DNA from: Populus alba
Lineage: Eukaryota; Streptophyta; Magnoliopsida; Malpighiales; Salicaceae
Direction: 5' to 3'
NCBI RefSeq assembly: GCF_005239225.2
Contig: NC_133284.1
Coordinates: 31,296,339 to 31,360,338 of the forward strand
DNA: 64,000 bases
Part shown: positions 45,355 through 57,520 of the stretch, in pieces
Layout of the letters: each line of letters starts with the position of its first letter
How positions within the stretch are numbered: the stretch's first letter is position 1
Translations under genes and position numbers: made by a program
Notes under the pieces: generated by a model
Told to the model about the DNA's origin: nothing
What the model saw: the letters and a program-made list of their open reading frames with translations, nothing else
The model's database searches: none

Positions 45355-46645
45355 AAAAAAAAATAAATTCTTTTATCCTTTTTAATTGGGAGAAGTATAT
45401 ATCTATCCGGCTCAACAATTTCCCAATCCTCTATTAGGTTCCAAGTAAAAAAAGTCGTCAATTGGATCCATGTATATTGAATGTTACTCAATTAAAAACC
45501 CTATTCCTAAGGATATGCAATTATAAAACATCATAGGCCAACATTTATTAACTCTTTTATCTATCAGATTGTTTGGAGCTAATAAACGAAAACCAATAAA
45601 TATTTCATGGAAGAAACAAAATTATTATCAACTTCGTACGTCCCTTTTCAGATAAATTAATCAAGAGGCAAAACGGCAAGCCACACCATCGGATACTCCA
45701 TGTACGTTCCGTATCTCCACAGGCACAGCAACACACATACAATGACTTGTCTCTCCATGTCATACCAGAGCCGCTTGACCCTTGAGTGAAACATCCCGCA
45801 ACTTCTTAAGCTCTATTGGATAAGATGTAAAAAACCCTAAAATAAATAATAAAGAAGAAGAAAAACATCACATTAAAACTTGTTGGTAAACCCACAAACA
45901 GATAATAATACCTATCCAGGGTAGTTTGGTCAACATCATGATTACATGACAGGGAATCTATGGTGGCATTCATGAAATTGTATCAAAAGATGAGTGTAAT
46001 TATGTAGCAAAAAGGTTCATAAATAGACCTTGTGGAGAGACGGGAACATGAATACAAGAGTACACCATTGCTCAACTCCTGCAACTCTCTCTCTCTCAGT
46101 CTGTCTTTTGTCTGTTCTTTATTTCTGTGTTTCTGCAGAGGTAAAAAGGCTGTGACTTTGGCTAAGACCCAGGAAAAACTGAGGTACTTTCTTGATAGTA
46201 CTCAAAAGTATTGTTGAATTTGAGCTAAGACTGTACTGTGTATACGCCTTTCCCCCCCTCTTAGTGGGTTCTTTTGCCTTGATTCCACTTTCAATGCCTA
46301 TGAACCTAAATGAAGAAAGATCCTGAGCTGAAGCCAAGCTGGTTTTCTCTTCTTGTCATATTTACATGATACAACATTTAAAAAGCTGCTTCTTTTGGTT
46401 CCTGAATTGTATGCTAAGCCACAGCCGACTAGTTATAGCTGTGTAAATGCAAGCTGTTGGTTATTTTTTTTAATGTGAATTTTGTTGCTTTTTTGGTGGG
46501 ATTTGCTTTAAATGAAAAGCTGATCTTGGTTTTATATTCTATATTTTGAAGGACAAGCAACTTTGAAGTTTAAGCCAAGTTAGAGGTCCAAGAACTGCAG
46601 CAATCAAAGCAATTGACAATTTAGAAGTGTTTAAATCTTGTTCAG
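45355..46645 (+). other. Promoter and 5' leader of the bHLH gene
   Basis: AT-rich upstream DNA. A TATA-like CATAAATAG lies at 46018-46026, followed by a CT-rich leader (CTCTCTCTCTC near 46086). The leader is long and probably spliced: a donor TTCAG/GTATTT at 46645-46646 pairs with the acceptor TATTCAG ending at 46741, 18 bases before the start codon. No other gene is seen. Confidence 0.45.
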
Positions 46646-46759
46646 GTATTTTCTTCTATCAACAATTTAATTAAGCTTAGCCAAAAAGAAATCAATTGGC
46701 GATTAAATTGATGAAGGATTTATGGTATTGGTGGTATTCAGGGATCCTCAGAAGAAGAC

Positions 46760-49032
46760 ATGAGTCTTTTGTATAGCCCTAGTTTCAATTATTCAGATGG
46801 AGAATTGAGAAAGAGTCAAGAATTCATGGATTTAAATCCTTATCATTTCCATCAACAACAACAACAACAAATCCAGCAGATCTCAGCTCTGAAGAGTTAT
46901 CGCTCTGCTCCAAGCTCATTCCTTGAGAGCCTTGTGAATGGTACAAGTGACCATAGTGGAGGTAATGGTGGGGTTGGAAGCGAAGATTATTGCTATCTTC
47001 GATCTTCAAGTCCTGAAATGGACACCATGTTGAAGAGGCCCATGACATCATGTAATGGCTCTGGTGATTTCAGTTCCCAAAACTTGCAAGAATTTGAGGA
47101 GAGGCCAGCAATAAGGCAAGAACAGGAAGATTCAGAAATGGTTTATCGAAGTTTACCAGGGAATAATTTGGTTAAAGGCAATTCAGTGAGTGTTGGGAAT
47201 TCTCTGGATAGTGCATTCAGTGTTATGGATTCCATGGATTTAGAGAATGCTAAGCAAGCAACAAAGATGAGCACTAGAAATGGATCTAATCTTGCTAGGC
47301 AAAACAGCTCTCCAGCTGGAATTTTGTCCAACCATGGCGTTGATAATGGTATGGCTACTTTCTTCTCACTCTCGGTTGACCTTCTGAACTCCTAGTTTGT
47401 ATTTTTATTTTATTTTTAAAATCTCTTTATTATATATGGGAAAAGCAGTAAGAATATAATGTTCTTATGTTGAGTTATTCTCATCAATTTCTGGGAAAAA
47501 AAAAAAAATTGCCTAAAAAACATGGCAGTCTGTTAAATAGCGTTTTGTTTTCTCAAGTTGAAATAATGTAAAAGATTAAATTTTTGAAAAAGGAAAATAC
47601 ACTGCCCTTTTCTTCTCATTCTCAGTAATCAAACGTGATGTGGTCTTCCTGGACTGGTTGCACTTTCTTTGGCCGGAAAGCTGAATGAATCTCAAAAGTT
47701 TTACTCTATGCAAGGCTGACTTTAGAAATGTTTTCCCATTCCTTTTCTTCTCATTGAACTCCTCTCGTTGTCGGAGAAAGAAATGGAAGACAGCGCAGAA
47801 TTATGGAACGAAAGTGGTCAATGCAATTGAATGTATAATTAGCCCATAATCTTAATTTAATGACAAAATAAGTAGGTCTGCTTTTTAATCTTTAGTTCAA
47901 TATCTACGACTAGTTAATTTTCTTATGTTCATCTCTTCAATATCGATTCATTGCTCAATAACTCTCAATGGTTATCAGGCTTTGCTGTAATGAGAAACGC
48001 GGGCAGCTTCAGAGCTGGGAATGGCACGAATGGAGAAGCTACTCCATCAACTAGTAGGTTAAGAAGTCACGTGAACTTCTCGTCAGGGCATAGGACTTTG
48101 CCTCAGATTACTGAAATCGGAGAAGAATGTGTTGGTGGGAGCAGTCCAGAAGGCGGTTTTAGCAAGAGAAAGTACATGTATAACTTCAATAGCGATACTT
48201 GGGGTGATGCTTCGAGATTGAAGGATAATGATGGGAACATGTTTTCTGGCCTGAACACACGGGAAAGTCAGGTATCAATTGCAGCCTGCAGATCAATTGA
48301 TCTGTAGCTTTTCCTTAGTCTGCTTATGCTCTGTGAAGATGCTAATGGTATTATAATTGATCTCCATCAGGTTGGGAATTCTGGAAACCACATGACTGGT
48401 TTGACTCATCACTTGAGCTTGCCTAAGACTGTTGCAGAAATGGCTACGGCCGAGAAGTTTTTGGATTTCCAAGGCAACTTTGTTCCGTGTAAGATCCGAG
48501 CCAAGAGAGGTTTCGCTACTCACCCACGAAGCATAGCAGAGAGGGTATGTCCCTGATCACACTTACTTGATTGTCATGAAACACTGGCCTTTCCTTGTTG
48601 TCTAGGAAACCCAGGAAGCAGCTGTTCATACCTTTTGTCGGGTGTTTATTTCAGGTAAGAAGAACTCGGATTAGTGAAAGAATGAGAAAATTGCAAGAAC
48701 TTTTCCCAGACATGGATAAGGTAGTTCTCCCTCTAGATATGTAATTCTCACACAGTAATTCAAGTTGGCAATCGAGATTAGATGCTAAACGATTTCCAAT
48801 TTCTTCTTGGACAGCAAACAAGCACCGCAGATAAGCTAGATTTGTCAATTGAGCTCATCAAAGACCTCCAGAAACAAGTCAAGGTAACATACAAAAGATA
48901 CTAATCACCATTCAAGCTCTCCTGACCTTCAACTAGCTACCTCTGTCTTCCTTTACCAAAAATTTCTCTCTTTTTGTGCAGACTCTCACGGATACTAAAG
49001 CTAAGTGCACGTGTTCAAGTAAACAGAAATAA
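46760..49032 (+). CDS. bHLH transcription factor, bHLH122/128/130 (FBH/AKS-like) group
   Basis: Six coding exons: 46760-47348, 47979-48271, 48371-48544, 48655-48720, 48815-48883 and 48982-49032. They sum to 1242 nt, 413 residues, with GT/AG ends. The N-terminal half is Ser/Gln/Asn-rich with a short poly-Gln (about residues 33-38). It contains group-typical blocks RQNSSPAGIL and GFAVMRNAGSF, then RTLPQITEIGEE further on. The bHLH spans about residues 335-400: basic region KIRAKRGFATHPRSIAERVR with the E-box-contacting Glu351, helix 1 RISERMRKLQELFP, helix 2 KLDLSIELIKDLQKQV. The Arabidopsis relatives bind E-boxes and promote CONSTANS expression (FBH1-4) or guard-cell K+ channel genes (AKS1-3). 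The exact orthologue is not resolved. Confidence 0.93.
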
Positions 49033-49386
49033 TGTTCAAGTACCTAAGCTTGATTTTGTTTCTGTACAGATAGCACTAGGAAAATGAAAAAAAAGAAAAA
49101 AGACATAGCTCCTTAGTTATCTTCTGTAAAATAATAGGGTATCGGAGATTGTGAACTCTCAAGGATAAGTAGATACACTTTTCACTGTAATATTCTGTAC
49201 CACTGCTGATCTCATTACACGGTACCGGAAGCAGTGCCCTTTCATAGCTCATCTTCGGATTGTATTTTCCTGTTTGTAGCTTTTGATGTGTTAAGCAAGG
49301 TTGTTATTCCATTGCCTGGCAATTTCTTCCTTCAATGTACCTAAGATGGAATAGTACATCAACCTCGTTGAGACGGAATCTCTTAA
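49033..49386. other. bHLH gene 3' UTR and flank
   Basis: Probable 3' UTR, with nothing else recognisable before the MITE that begins at 49387. Confidence 0.5.
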
Positions 49387-50194
49387 GAGTGTGTTTGATA
49401 TTGCGGTAGTTGTTTTGGTTGTGGTTTGGTATTGCGGTAGTTGTTTTGGCTGTGGTTTGAAAAATATTGTTTTATAAAAAGTACTTTTAATTGAGGTTGG
49501 TTTGAAAAAATAGATGTTTGGTTAAAACTATGGTTGAAAAAAAAGTAGTTTAATGTGTTTGGTTAAAAATGCTTTTGAAATTAAAGTTATAAAATAATTT
49601 TAAAATATATATATTAATATTGATAGTTTTTAATTTAAATGTTGTAGATTTAACTATTGCTATTATTTCATGAAATAAATAATACTTTATATGAAATATT
49701 TTTTATTATTCCATTAAACCATCTACAATTTCATTACATACAAAATTCATCCGACAAGAACTACAATTTCTATAATTTTTTAAGCGTGCAATGAAATTAG
49801 ATAAAATATTATCAGGAATAAAATTGATTTGATATTACAGTTCGAGTGAATTTAATTCACTCTACACTAGTTTTTCGAGAAAAAAAATATTGTTTACATG
49901 ACAATGCGAGTAAATTTAATTCACTCTAAATTAGTTTTTTTTTTTAAAAAGTGTACAAAAAATAAACATATTTATAAAAAAAAAACTGCTCATGCGAACA
50001 GTACAAGTGAATTGCACTGTGCACATAAACTCTTAATTGTAAAAAGCAGCTAGGAGCTGCTACGCAAAATTCACATTCAAAATGTGAATTTTCATGGGGC
50101 CCACCAAAATTAAATTGTGTTTTTGATGTAACCAAACATGATATTTGATGTGGTTGCTTCAAATGTAGAAGTAACCACGCAAACAAACGGACTC
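49387..50194. mobile_element. 808-bp MITE with TAA target duplication and hairpins
   Basis: The left end is GAGTGTGTTTGATATTGCGG; the reverse complement of the right end is GAGTCCGTTTGTTTGCG. TAA flanks both ends (49384-49386 and 50195-50197), as in PIF/Harbinger elements. Inside are a roughly 31-bp tandem duplication (TATTGCGGTAGTTGTTTTGG, twice from about 49400), a 6-bp-arm hairpin (GCAGCT/AGCTGC, 50046-50060) and a perfect 12-bp-arm hairpin (AAAATTCACATT and complement, 50066-50092). No transposase. Confidence 0.65.
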
Positions 50195-50390
50195 TAAAAC
50201 AAAACGCTAGCAATTTGAGATAATTTATAGATTTTATTTGTTTCTTGTAATTTTATTTTTATGTTTGGTTCTCATTTTTTTATATAATTTTCTTTTAAAT
50301 CTATTATTTAAAATTAAATTAATTAGATATTAAGTTTTTTGCTTTAGCTCAAGTTTAGAGTTTCAAGGGTTGTGATTTTTAAAAATTAAC

Positions 50391-51449
50391 CTTAGGCTCT
50401 GTTTGTTTGCAGGAAAGTGAATTTCTTTTGGAAAGTGAATTCCGGGGAAAGTGAATTTCGGGAAAGTGAATTCCGGAAAAATATTTTTTGATGTTTGGTA
50501 GTGTTATGAAAAATGAACTGGAAAACACTTTCCAGTGTTTGGTTATGTCATGGAAAATGAGCTGGAAAATAACTTATTAATATTTTATTTTTCTCAAGTT
50601 TATTAAAATAATGAGAAACAAATCTTACAAATTAAAAAGTTGAATGAGAATGAAATTGAAAAAAAAAATAATTTCATAAATTATCTCAAATAAAACAAAT
50701 AATAATCAAAATAATAGGGATCAAATCTAAAAAAATAAAAAAAAATGAAAAATGAAGAAATTAAAATAATAATAATCAACATTTCATAAATTATTTCAAA
50801 TAAAATAAGCAACAATAAAAAGAATGAGGATCAAATTTGATAAATAAAAAATTTCAATAAAAAATGATAAGAAAAAAGCAAATAGCAATTATAAAAATAA
50901 GGACCAAAGTTAATATAAAAATAAAATTTTAAGAGATGAAATTGAAAAATAAATATTCAAAACAAAATATATATAGCAATCAAAAGTTTGAGGATCAAAT
51001 TTGATATAATCAGCAAATAATGACATTTCTAAATTTTTCACAACTTCCGGAAAGTGTTTTCCCCTCAAATTTTTCAGGAAAACACTTTCCTGAAAACCAA
51101 GCCAAATTTTCCTTTTACTGGAAAGTGTTTTCCATTGACCAACTTTTCTACTGGCAAACAAACACAAGAAAGTTTGGAAAGTGCTTTCCTGGAAACCACT
51201 TTCCGGAAAACAAACACAGCTAAAAGGAAAACACTTTCCAGAAAACAAAGTCAATTTTTTTTTTTTGACTAAAATTGACTGGAAAGTGTTTTCCGTTGAC
51301 CGAAAAGTGTTTTCCACTGACCGGAAATTGTTTCCTGCTGATCGGAAATTGTTTTCCGTTGACCAACTTTTCTAATAACAAACAAACACATGAAAGTTTG
51401 GAAAATGGTTTCCCGGAAACTACTTTCCGGGAAACAAACAAGGCCTTAG
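50391..51449. mobile_element. ~1.05-kb DNA element rich in GGAAAGTGTTTTCC
   Basis: The inner limits are 50396-51444, flanked by CTTAG at 50391-50395 and 51445-51449. The left end is GCTCTGTTTGTTTGC; the reverse complement of the right end is GCCTTGTTTGTTTCCC. More than a dozen copies of the near-palindrome GGAAAGTGTTTTCC or GGAAAGTGAATTYC cluster at both ends. The right-end block is itself duplicated (51141-51211 resembles 51365-51443). No transposase is seen; it is probably a non-autonomous hAT- or Mutator-like element. The open frames at 50910-51441 are repeat by-products. Confidence 0.6.
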
Positions 51450-52340
51450 TTTAGAGAATTTTTCCAAGTTTATTTAGTTTTTCATGTTATTAAATTGAGG
51501 GTTTTTTTTTTTTTAATATGTTATTAGGTTAACCAAACTTATTAAATTCAATTAACAGTCTTGAATTTCTTTTATTTATTTTAAAATTCTAGTGTTGCCT
51601 TGACTTTTTTCTTTTTAAGGTTGAAAAATTTATAACATCCTAAGGCATTGCTCCGACAACTGGTATAGATTTACTCAAGTTATTTTTTATAATTTTTTTT
51701 TCACTTTTTACCTTTAGTATTTGGTTTGTTGTAATCAAGCTTTTTATTTTGTTTTATTGTTGATTATATAGTTTTATCACTATCTTATACCCATGTTACC
51801 GGTTACGCAAAGTAATAATGAAATTCAAGTCTCACTATCTTAATATATATTTTCTTAAAAAAATATACAGTGAAATATATCATCATTTAAATATTTAAAA
51901 AATATTTTGACAAGTAAAAATTAAAATTTTAATTCAACTAGTAATGTAGCACGACCAAAAAGCTAGTGAACTAAATCGACATAGGAACATTGTTTAGCTT
52001 TGATCCACTTACTAAATCCAGACCATTAAATTCAAGATTTTAAGCTTAGATAGAACAGATTTAATACTGTCAGGTGCTTTGAATTTTAACTCTATCGTCA
52101 CCCTTGTAATATTTTCATTTTTGATAATTTGATAAGAGATATTTTCAAGACAGCTTGCTCCTCAATCGAAATTAAGTTCTTTTGATGATCTTACATTATA
52201 ATAAAATATTTTAAAAATTATTTTTAATATTAGTATATTAAAATAATTTACAAATATATATAAAAATAAAAAATAAAAAATTTTAAAAATCATGATTAAA
52301 TCTCATTTCTAAACACAGCCGGTTCACATAAGCTGGAAAT
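51450..52340. other. AT-rich intergenic with a MITE remnant
   Basis: No gene. A MITE-core-like block lies near 52195-52320, ending TTCTAAACACAGCC, the complement of a GGCTGTGTTTAGAA-type MITE end. Confidence 0.4.
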
Positions 52341-52347
52341 TAGTTTC

Positions 52348-52460
52348 TGGGCTATTTGTTTGGGCCTTAGGCTCCGTCTTTTACCCAAAACAAAAAGAAA
52401 GACTTTGCACATATCTTGGGCTAATATGTTTTAATGGGCTTGGTGTTATATATATATAAA
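52348..52460 (+). promoter_or_regulatory. RABA4 promoter: four TGGGCY boxes and a TATA box
   Basis: Four site II-type hexamers in the same orientation: TGGGCT 52348-52353, TGGGCC 52361-52366, TGGGCT 52417-52422 and TGGGCT 52435-52440. They are followed at once by TTATATATATATAAA (about 52446-52459), a strong TATA box some 335 bp before the start codon. Confidence 0.6.
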
Positions 52461-52789
52461 CAAAGAACTTCTTACGTGCTCAAAATAAAACAAGACCGTT
52501 TTGAGTGGGGTCCGACACGCACAAAGTCGTTGGTCCCCTCTCTCTGGGTGTGCAACGTCCAGAAAAAAGAAAACGGCGCACTTTCTTCCTTCCTTGTAAA
52601 GGAATTGTTGTTTATCAATCAGACAAACCCTAATTTTCGTTTGATCTTTCAAATCTCACATCTAAAAACAAGAACGACATTCGATGATTTTTGTTTCCGA
52701 ATAGGTCGAAAACAACATAAGAGTCTCTCCTGTCGGCTTCGCTCTCTCGAATATCCGATCAAAGTGAAATTGTAGGAATCAAGGACCAG

Positions 52790-55034
52790 ATGTCGTCGAG
52801 TTTGCAAGCGACTTACAACCAAAAGATAGATTACGTATTTAAAATAGTGTTAATAGGGGACTCGGCGGTTGGTAAATCGCAGCTATTGGCTCGGTTCGCT
52901 AGAAATGAATTCAGTTTGGATTCCAAAGCAACGATCGGTGTTGAGTTCCAAACTAAAACCCTTGTTATTGATCACAAAACTGTCAAAGCTCAGATTTGGG
53001 ACACTGCTGGTCAAGAAAGGTGCTCCTAATTCTCCTTTTTTCGTCTTATTATCACCTTTCTTTCTTCTTGGGGTTTTGATTGTTGTGATCTTTAGTTTGT
53101 CGTTGATAATAACATGATCAGAATTTTATCTCTGCTATTCCAATTTAAATGTGATTTGTTTTTGGGTATTTATTATTTATTGACTTTTGTATAGTTTGTT
53201 TTTTGAGCTGTGAGTCTATTAAGGTTGGGGATTGTTATGGCTTTTCAAGGCAATTGGATCTTGAGATGTACATTATAAATGAGTGATTCAGGTAGTGAGA
53301 AGAAATGTTTGGTGTTTTCTTAATAGATGCAATCATTTGAACTAATAAGTTTTGTATATTATGTTGTTTCTTCTGTGCTGAGCGTGTGCAAATAATCTAG
53401 TCTGGGACTAATCATCGAGTGCTGCTTGTGTTGAATTAATCAGTGTTGTCTGGACTTATGTGATAGAAAGTATGGTAACCTGTGCCAGGCAAAGTATATG
53501 GGATGAGAAAAGAAAACAAATGTGCCCTTAAGCTAGGAGTTTTTTGTACTCAGATTGCATATAAATGATCGACTCAGTTCCTTAGTGCAGATAATTCTTT
53601 AGATGAAGAGATGGTGAGCATTGAGCAACGAATTGGGCCAAACTAAAAAAATTTCTTTTAAGTTAACTTGGAATTTAAGGGGTTTGGAATGATGCGGGAC
53701 AAGAGGAGTTGTGAAATAAAAAATCTAGAAAATAAGTTTTGACTGAGGACAGGGAAGCCCTTGGTGATTTTCTTTTCCTATTTCCCTTTTGTTTGTGCAT
53801 TTTCTGCGTGGTAAGCTGCTTGGACCTTTAGTTGTTGCATGATTATATTGTCAATTTCTGGTGAAGCAACTTCATGGTCCTGGAAAACATATTACCCAAG
53901 GAAGAATTAACTTCTTCAGATGATAGGTCTAATAATCCGACCATGTAGTTGTGGATAATGGGAAGAGTTTGGAGGACTATAGATGCCAAATAATTGAACC
54001 TTCAGAATTCTGCTACCTGAAATGACTGTTTTATGGTTATAGAAGTTTTGTAGTGATGCTTTTGCATCTTAAGGCTGTTTTAAAGCACAGGAAGGAGAAA
54101 AAGAACAAGAAGAAGAAGAAGAAGAAGAAGAAGAAGGAGAATCGGATGTTTTCAGCAATAGGGTCCAATGCTTGATGCCATAGTCAAATGCTGGGGCCTG
54201 CTATCAGAAGATTGCATGTTAGAGTTTTGATAGTAGCCTCTTGATGCAAAATGTCAAAGAGTATAGCTCTCTCCAAATTTTATCCAGAATGATCAAGCGT
54301 CTTTCTATTAGTAATACGATAATTAATGACACTGGGACTAGTTATACGCAGTTTTGACTCATCTAAACTAAATGCAGAAACATGATTTATATTGCTTGCT
54401 AAAAATTATTGGAAGAGCACAGATGTGCTAGGATACCTTACCAATTATTTGTGTGAGTTCTATATGTACATGCAGTGGCACATCGTTTTTTTGTACCATT
54501 GAGCAGGTTTCTATGCCACTCCTGCTTCTTTTACTGTGAAAGTCCTGACTTAGGATCTTGTTTTGTGCATCTTGATGACAATTTAGGTATCGGGCTGTGA
54601 CCAGTGCATATTATAGAGGTGCAGTGGGGGCAATGTTGGTGTATGACATAACCAAACGTCAATCGTTTGATCATGTGGCCAAGTGGTTGGAGGAATTGCG
54701 GGATCATGCAGATAATAATATTGTTATCATGCTTATAGGCAACAAATCAGACCTGGGAACACTTCGAGCTGTACCTACTGAGGATGCCAAAGAATTTGCT
54801 CAGAAGGAAAACCTCTTTTTTATGGAGACATCAGCTCTAGAGGCCACTAATGTTGAATCAGCTTTCCTATCAGTGCTGACCGAGATTTATCGAGTCATCA
54901 GCAAGAAGGCCCTCATAGCGAATGAGCAAGAATCTGGGGGTAGCTCATCACTTCTGAAGGGAACCAACATTGTCGTTCCTGAACAAGAGCCAGTATCTGG
55001 AGGAAGGAGTTTCAGTTGTTGCGGGACATCATAG
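52790..55034 (+). CDS. RABA4: Ras-related small GTPase, RABA4 subgroup
   Basis: Two exons, 52790-53019 and 54587-55034, joined inside the Arg codon of DTAGQERY; 678 nt, 225 residues. GTP-binding motifs: GDSAVGKS (23-30), switch I with the TIG Thr at 48, DTAGQE (71-76), NKSD (129-132; the more usual form is NKCD) and ETSA (157-160). The variable C-terminus ends CCGTS, giving two cysteines (221-222) for geranylgeranylation. The sequence [18 protein letters not shown] together with [20 protein letters not shown] places it in the RabA (Rab11) class, closest to RABA4 from memory. These act at the trans-Golgi network and in tip-growing cells, where RABA4b/d recruit phosphatidylinositol 4-kinase. 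The intron (1567 bp) is at the position usual for plant Rab11 genes. The a/b/c/d paralogue is not resolved. Confidence 0.94.
54107..54137 (+). repeat. (AAG)n microsatellite in the RABA4 intron
   Basis: About ten AAG triplets inside intron 1, not coding. Confidence 0.9.
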
Positions 55035-55560
55035 GATAATTCCCTTTCGTGTTATACCATACAGCTTTTCCCTATTTATAGTTTCATGTAATTCTCTGTT
55101 TATAGGTTCATGTAAGGTTCGTATTTTTACTTGTTTAAAATGACCAACGTTTCTCATTTGGCAGCAAATCATTGTGCTGCGCCTTCGGAATTTTGTATAT
55201 CAAGTAATTCACACACGGAGATTTCCAGTTTGTGTAGCTCAAACTAGAAAAATGTTGTGACATTTATGAAACTACATCGTTGTAACCCATTATGATTACT
55301 TGTCTTGATACTATTAACACTTTAGCTGATACTGGCAGCTAAAACAAAAAGGTTTTTCATTACACAAAAAAAAAAAAAAAACATTCCCAATCGAAAACTC
55401 ACTATGTTCTTGTGCTATTTTTGTTGATAGCACGTTATTATTTCGATTCTTGAATGATTTTTTTTTTAGCGTTTGCGGTGGTTGGATGGTGGTGGTCTTG
55501 TGAGTTACGTATCAAAGAAAATATTCTCCCCCTTCATTAGATTAAAATATTATTTATGGA
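55035..55560. other. RABA4 3' UTR and flank
   Basis: Probable 3' UTR for some 250 bases, a poly-A run near 55365-55381, then AT-rich DNA up to the retroelement target site. Confidence 0.5.
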
Positions 55561-55565
55561 CTTGA

Positions 55566-56030
55566 TGTTGGGCGCGGAATCCGGTGACTGGTGATGAACT
55601 GATCTTTGCTCATCGGAGGGGTAAGCACACTGAGACACAATATTTTACGTGGTTCGGCAAAACCGCCTACATCCACGGGAGAGAGTCCATTTTATTAGAG
55701 TAGAGAAAGAATACAATAAATACATGGAGGAGGATCTCATCACTCAACTCCCATCTCTCTTGCTGCCTTGCAGCTGCAGGGCTGTTGCCATGGGCAGCAG
55801 CCCTTCCTCTTCTCTTTCTCTTCCACTCTCTACAATTCTCACGTTCTCACTCTCACAAAGCTCTCTTTGTATGGTGCCTATTTATAGGCATGATGGTGGC
55901 TTCTCTTCTTCTTTCCAGCAGCTGCAGCTGCAGCTGCAGTCAATGGTGGCTGCCATCTTCTTCAACAAAGGCTGCTGGTCAATGGTAATGTTAGGCACAT
56001 TAAATGGCAACACACCTAACAAACCTAACA
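55566..56030 (-). repeat. LTR 1 (465 bp)
   Basis: Plus strand begins TGTTGGGCGCGGAATCC and ends CCTAACA. It differs from LTRs 2 and 3 at two positions noticed (GACTGG versus GACCGG, and GCTGTTGCC versus GCTGCTGCC). It has a TATA box on the sense (minus) strand, TATAAATA, at 55879-55886. Confidence 0.93.
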
Positions 56031-56891
56031 ATCACCCCCTTTGACATTTATATGGGCAATTGTCCTCTTGCTTCTTCAGCACAATCTTGCATCCTGCAGC
56101 TCTTCCAAGCTTACCATTCCGAGAGCGTCTCTGGCTAAGTTTACAGGTACTCACCAAACCTTCCAATCACCAGAGTCACTAAAGCACACCCTTGCTTACA
56201 CCAAAGGATCACTTCAACCAGATGGTCTCACACATCACATCTGAAGAGTGTTAACGCTTGTCTCTGGGAACATTCCCCTTCGAGCATATCAACCATGCTC
56301 GGTCCGGAATGATTTATCAAGCCTCACACCAAGGCTTACAACACCCCCTCAAACGGATATTCCAAGTGTGACAGTCATTATGTGAGTATCTCAATATGAT
56401 CACAAGCCCACCACTCTTCCAAGAGTCTACTCATCCAGGAGTTGCGCCTGCCCTCTGTTCCACCATAGGAACCACGCCTTACTTCTCCATGAGTCTCTCG
56501 CTCTTAGTCGTAAGAGCCCAGGTAGCTCTCCACCTTTAACCATGGGGGCAGCCCATTAAAGGTTGATCCATGTATGTCTTCATACTCTGAGTATTACAAT
56601 GCCATCACCGAGCTCACCACCTTGACAAGAGTCAACTCGTTTCCAGAACCTGCGCATGCCCTCTGCTCCTTCATAGCAGCCGCGTCTTAATGCTCCACAA
56701 GTTATCCACTTATTGTCCAAGGCAAATGTCTTCTAGCTCATTGATCTTTAGCATGGGGGCAATATCCATGAAAGTCAATCCTGCATTTGTCTTCATACTC
56801 ATCATAGCCACTTCATTGCCTATCCACCTGTCCACTCATATCTAGCCATCACATTGGCTCTGGGGCGTTCTGAATTGGGCTCATATCGTGG

Positions 56892-57520
56892 CCCACACAC
56901 CTTCTCCTCTGAGGTGGTCTCCGCCCGTTGTCATGCGGCGGTCTGAAAATGGGCTCACATTACGGCCCTCACACCATCCATCCGAGGTGTTTCTGCTCGT
57001 CATGAGACGGCCTGAACATGGACTCATATCAAGGTCCTCACACCTTTCATCTGAGGTGTCTCCGCCTGTCATCATGAGACGACCTGATCTTGGACTCATA
57101 TTATGGTCCTCACACCTTCTGTCTAAGGTGTCTTCGCCTGTCGTCATGAGACGGTCTGAACATGGACTCATATCATGGTCCTCACACCTTCTGTCTAAGG
57201 TGTCTCCGCTCATCGTCATGCAGCGGTCTGAAATCTGGGCTCATATCATGGCCCTCACACCTTTCATCTGAGGTGTCTCTGCCTGTCGTCATGAGAACGA
57301 CCTGATCTTGGACTCATATCATGGTCCTCACACCTTCTGTCTGAGGTGTCTCCGTCTATCGTTATGAGACGGCCTGAACATGGACTCATACCATGGTCCT
57401 CACACCTTCTATCTGAGGTGTCCCTGTCTGTCGTCATGGGCGGTCTGAACCAAGTCTCTAATCTTGGCCCACACACCTTCCAGCTGAGGTGTCTATACTC
57501 GTCATTATGAGACGGCCACA
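56892..57520 (-). repeat. 72-bp tandem repeat array, copy 1 (about nine units)
   Basis: Units start near 56892, 56964, 57035, 57107, 57179, 57252, 57325, 57397 and 57466; most are exactly 72 bp. Each contains the hairpin ACACCT-N8-AGGTGT, most a second CGTC-ATGA-GACG, and most a GGAC-N10-GTCC arm pair. Because 72 is a multiple of 3, long open frames arise on both strands, including the element's sense strand (about 24 residues per unit). Confidence 0.88.

Noticed and set aside
50910..51441. Overlapping frames on both strands, up to 135 codons
   Set aside because: Generated by the repeated GGAAAGTGTTTTCC motif of the DNA element.
56892..57520. CRISPR-like array
   Set aside because: Units are contiguous 72-bp tandem repeats without unique spacers, in a plant retroelement.
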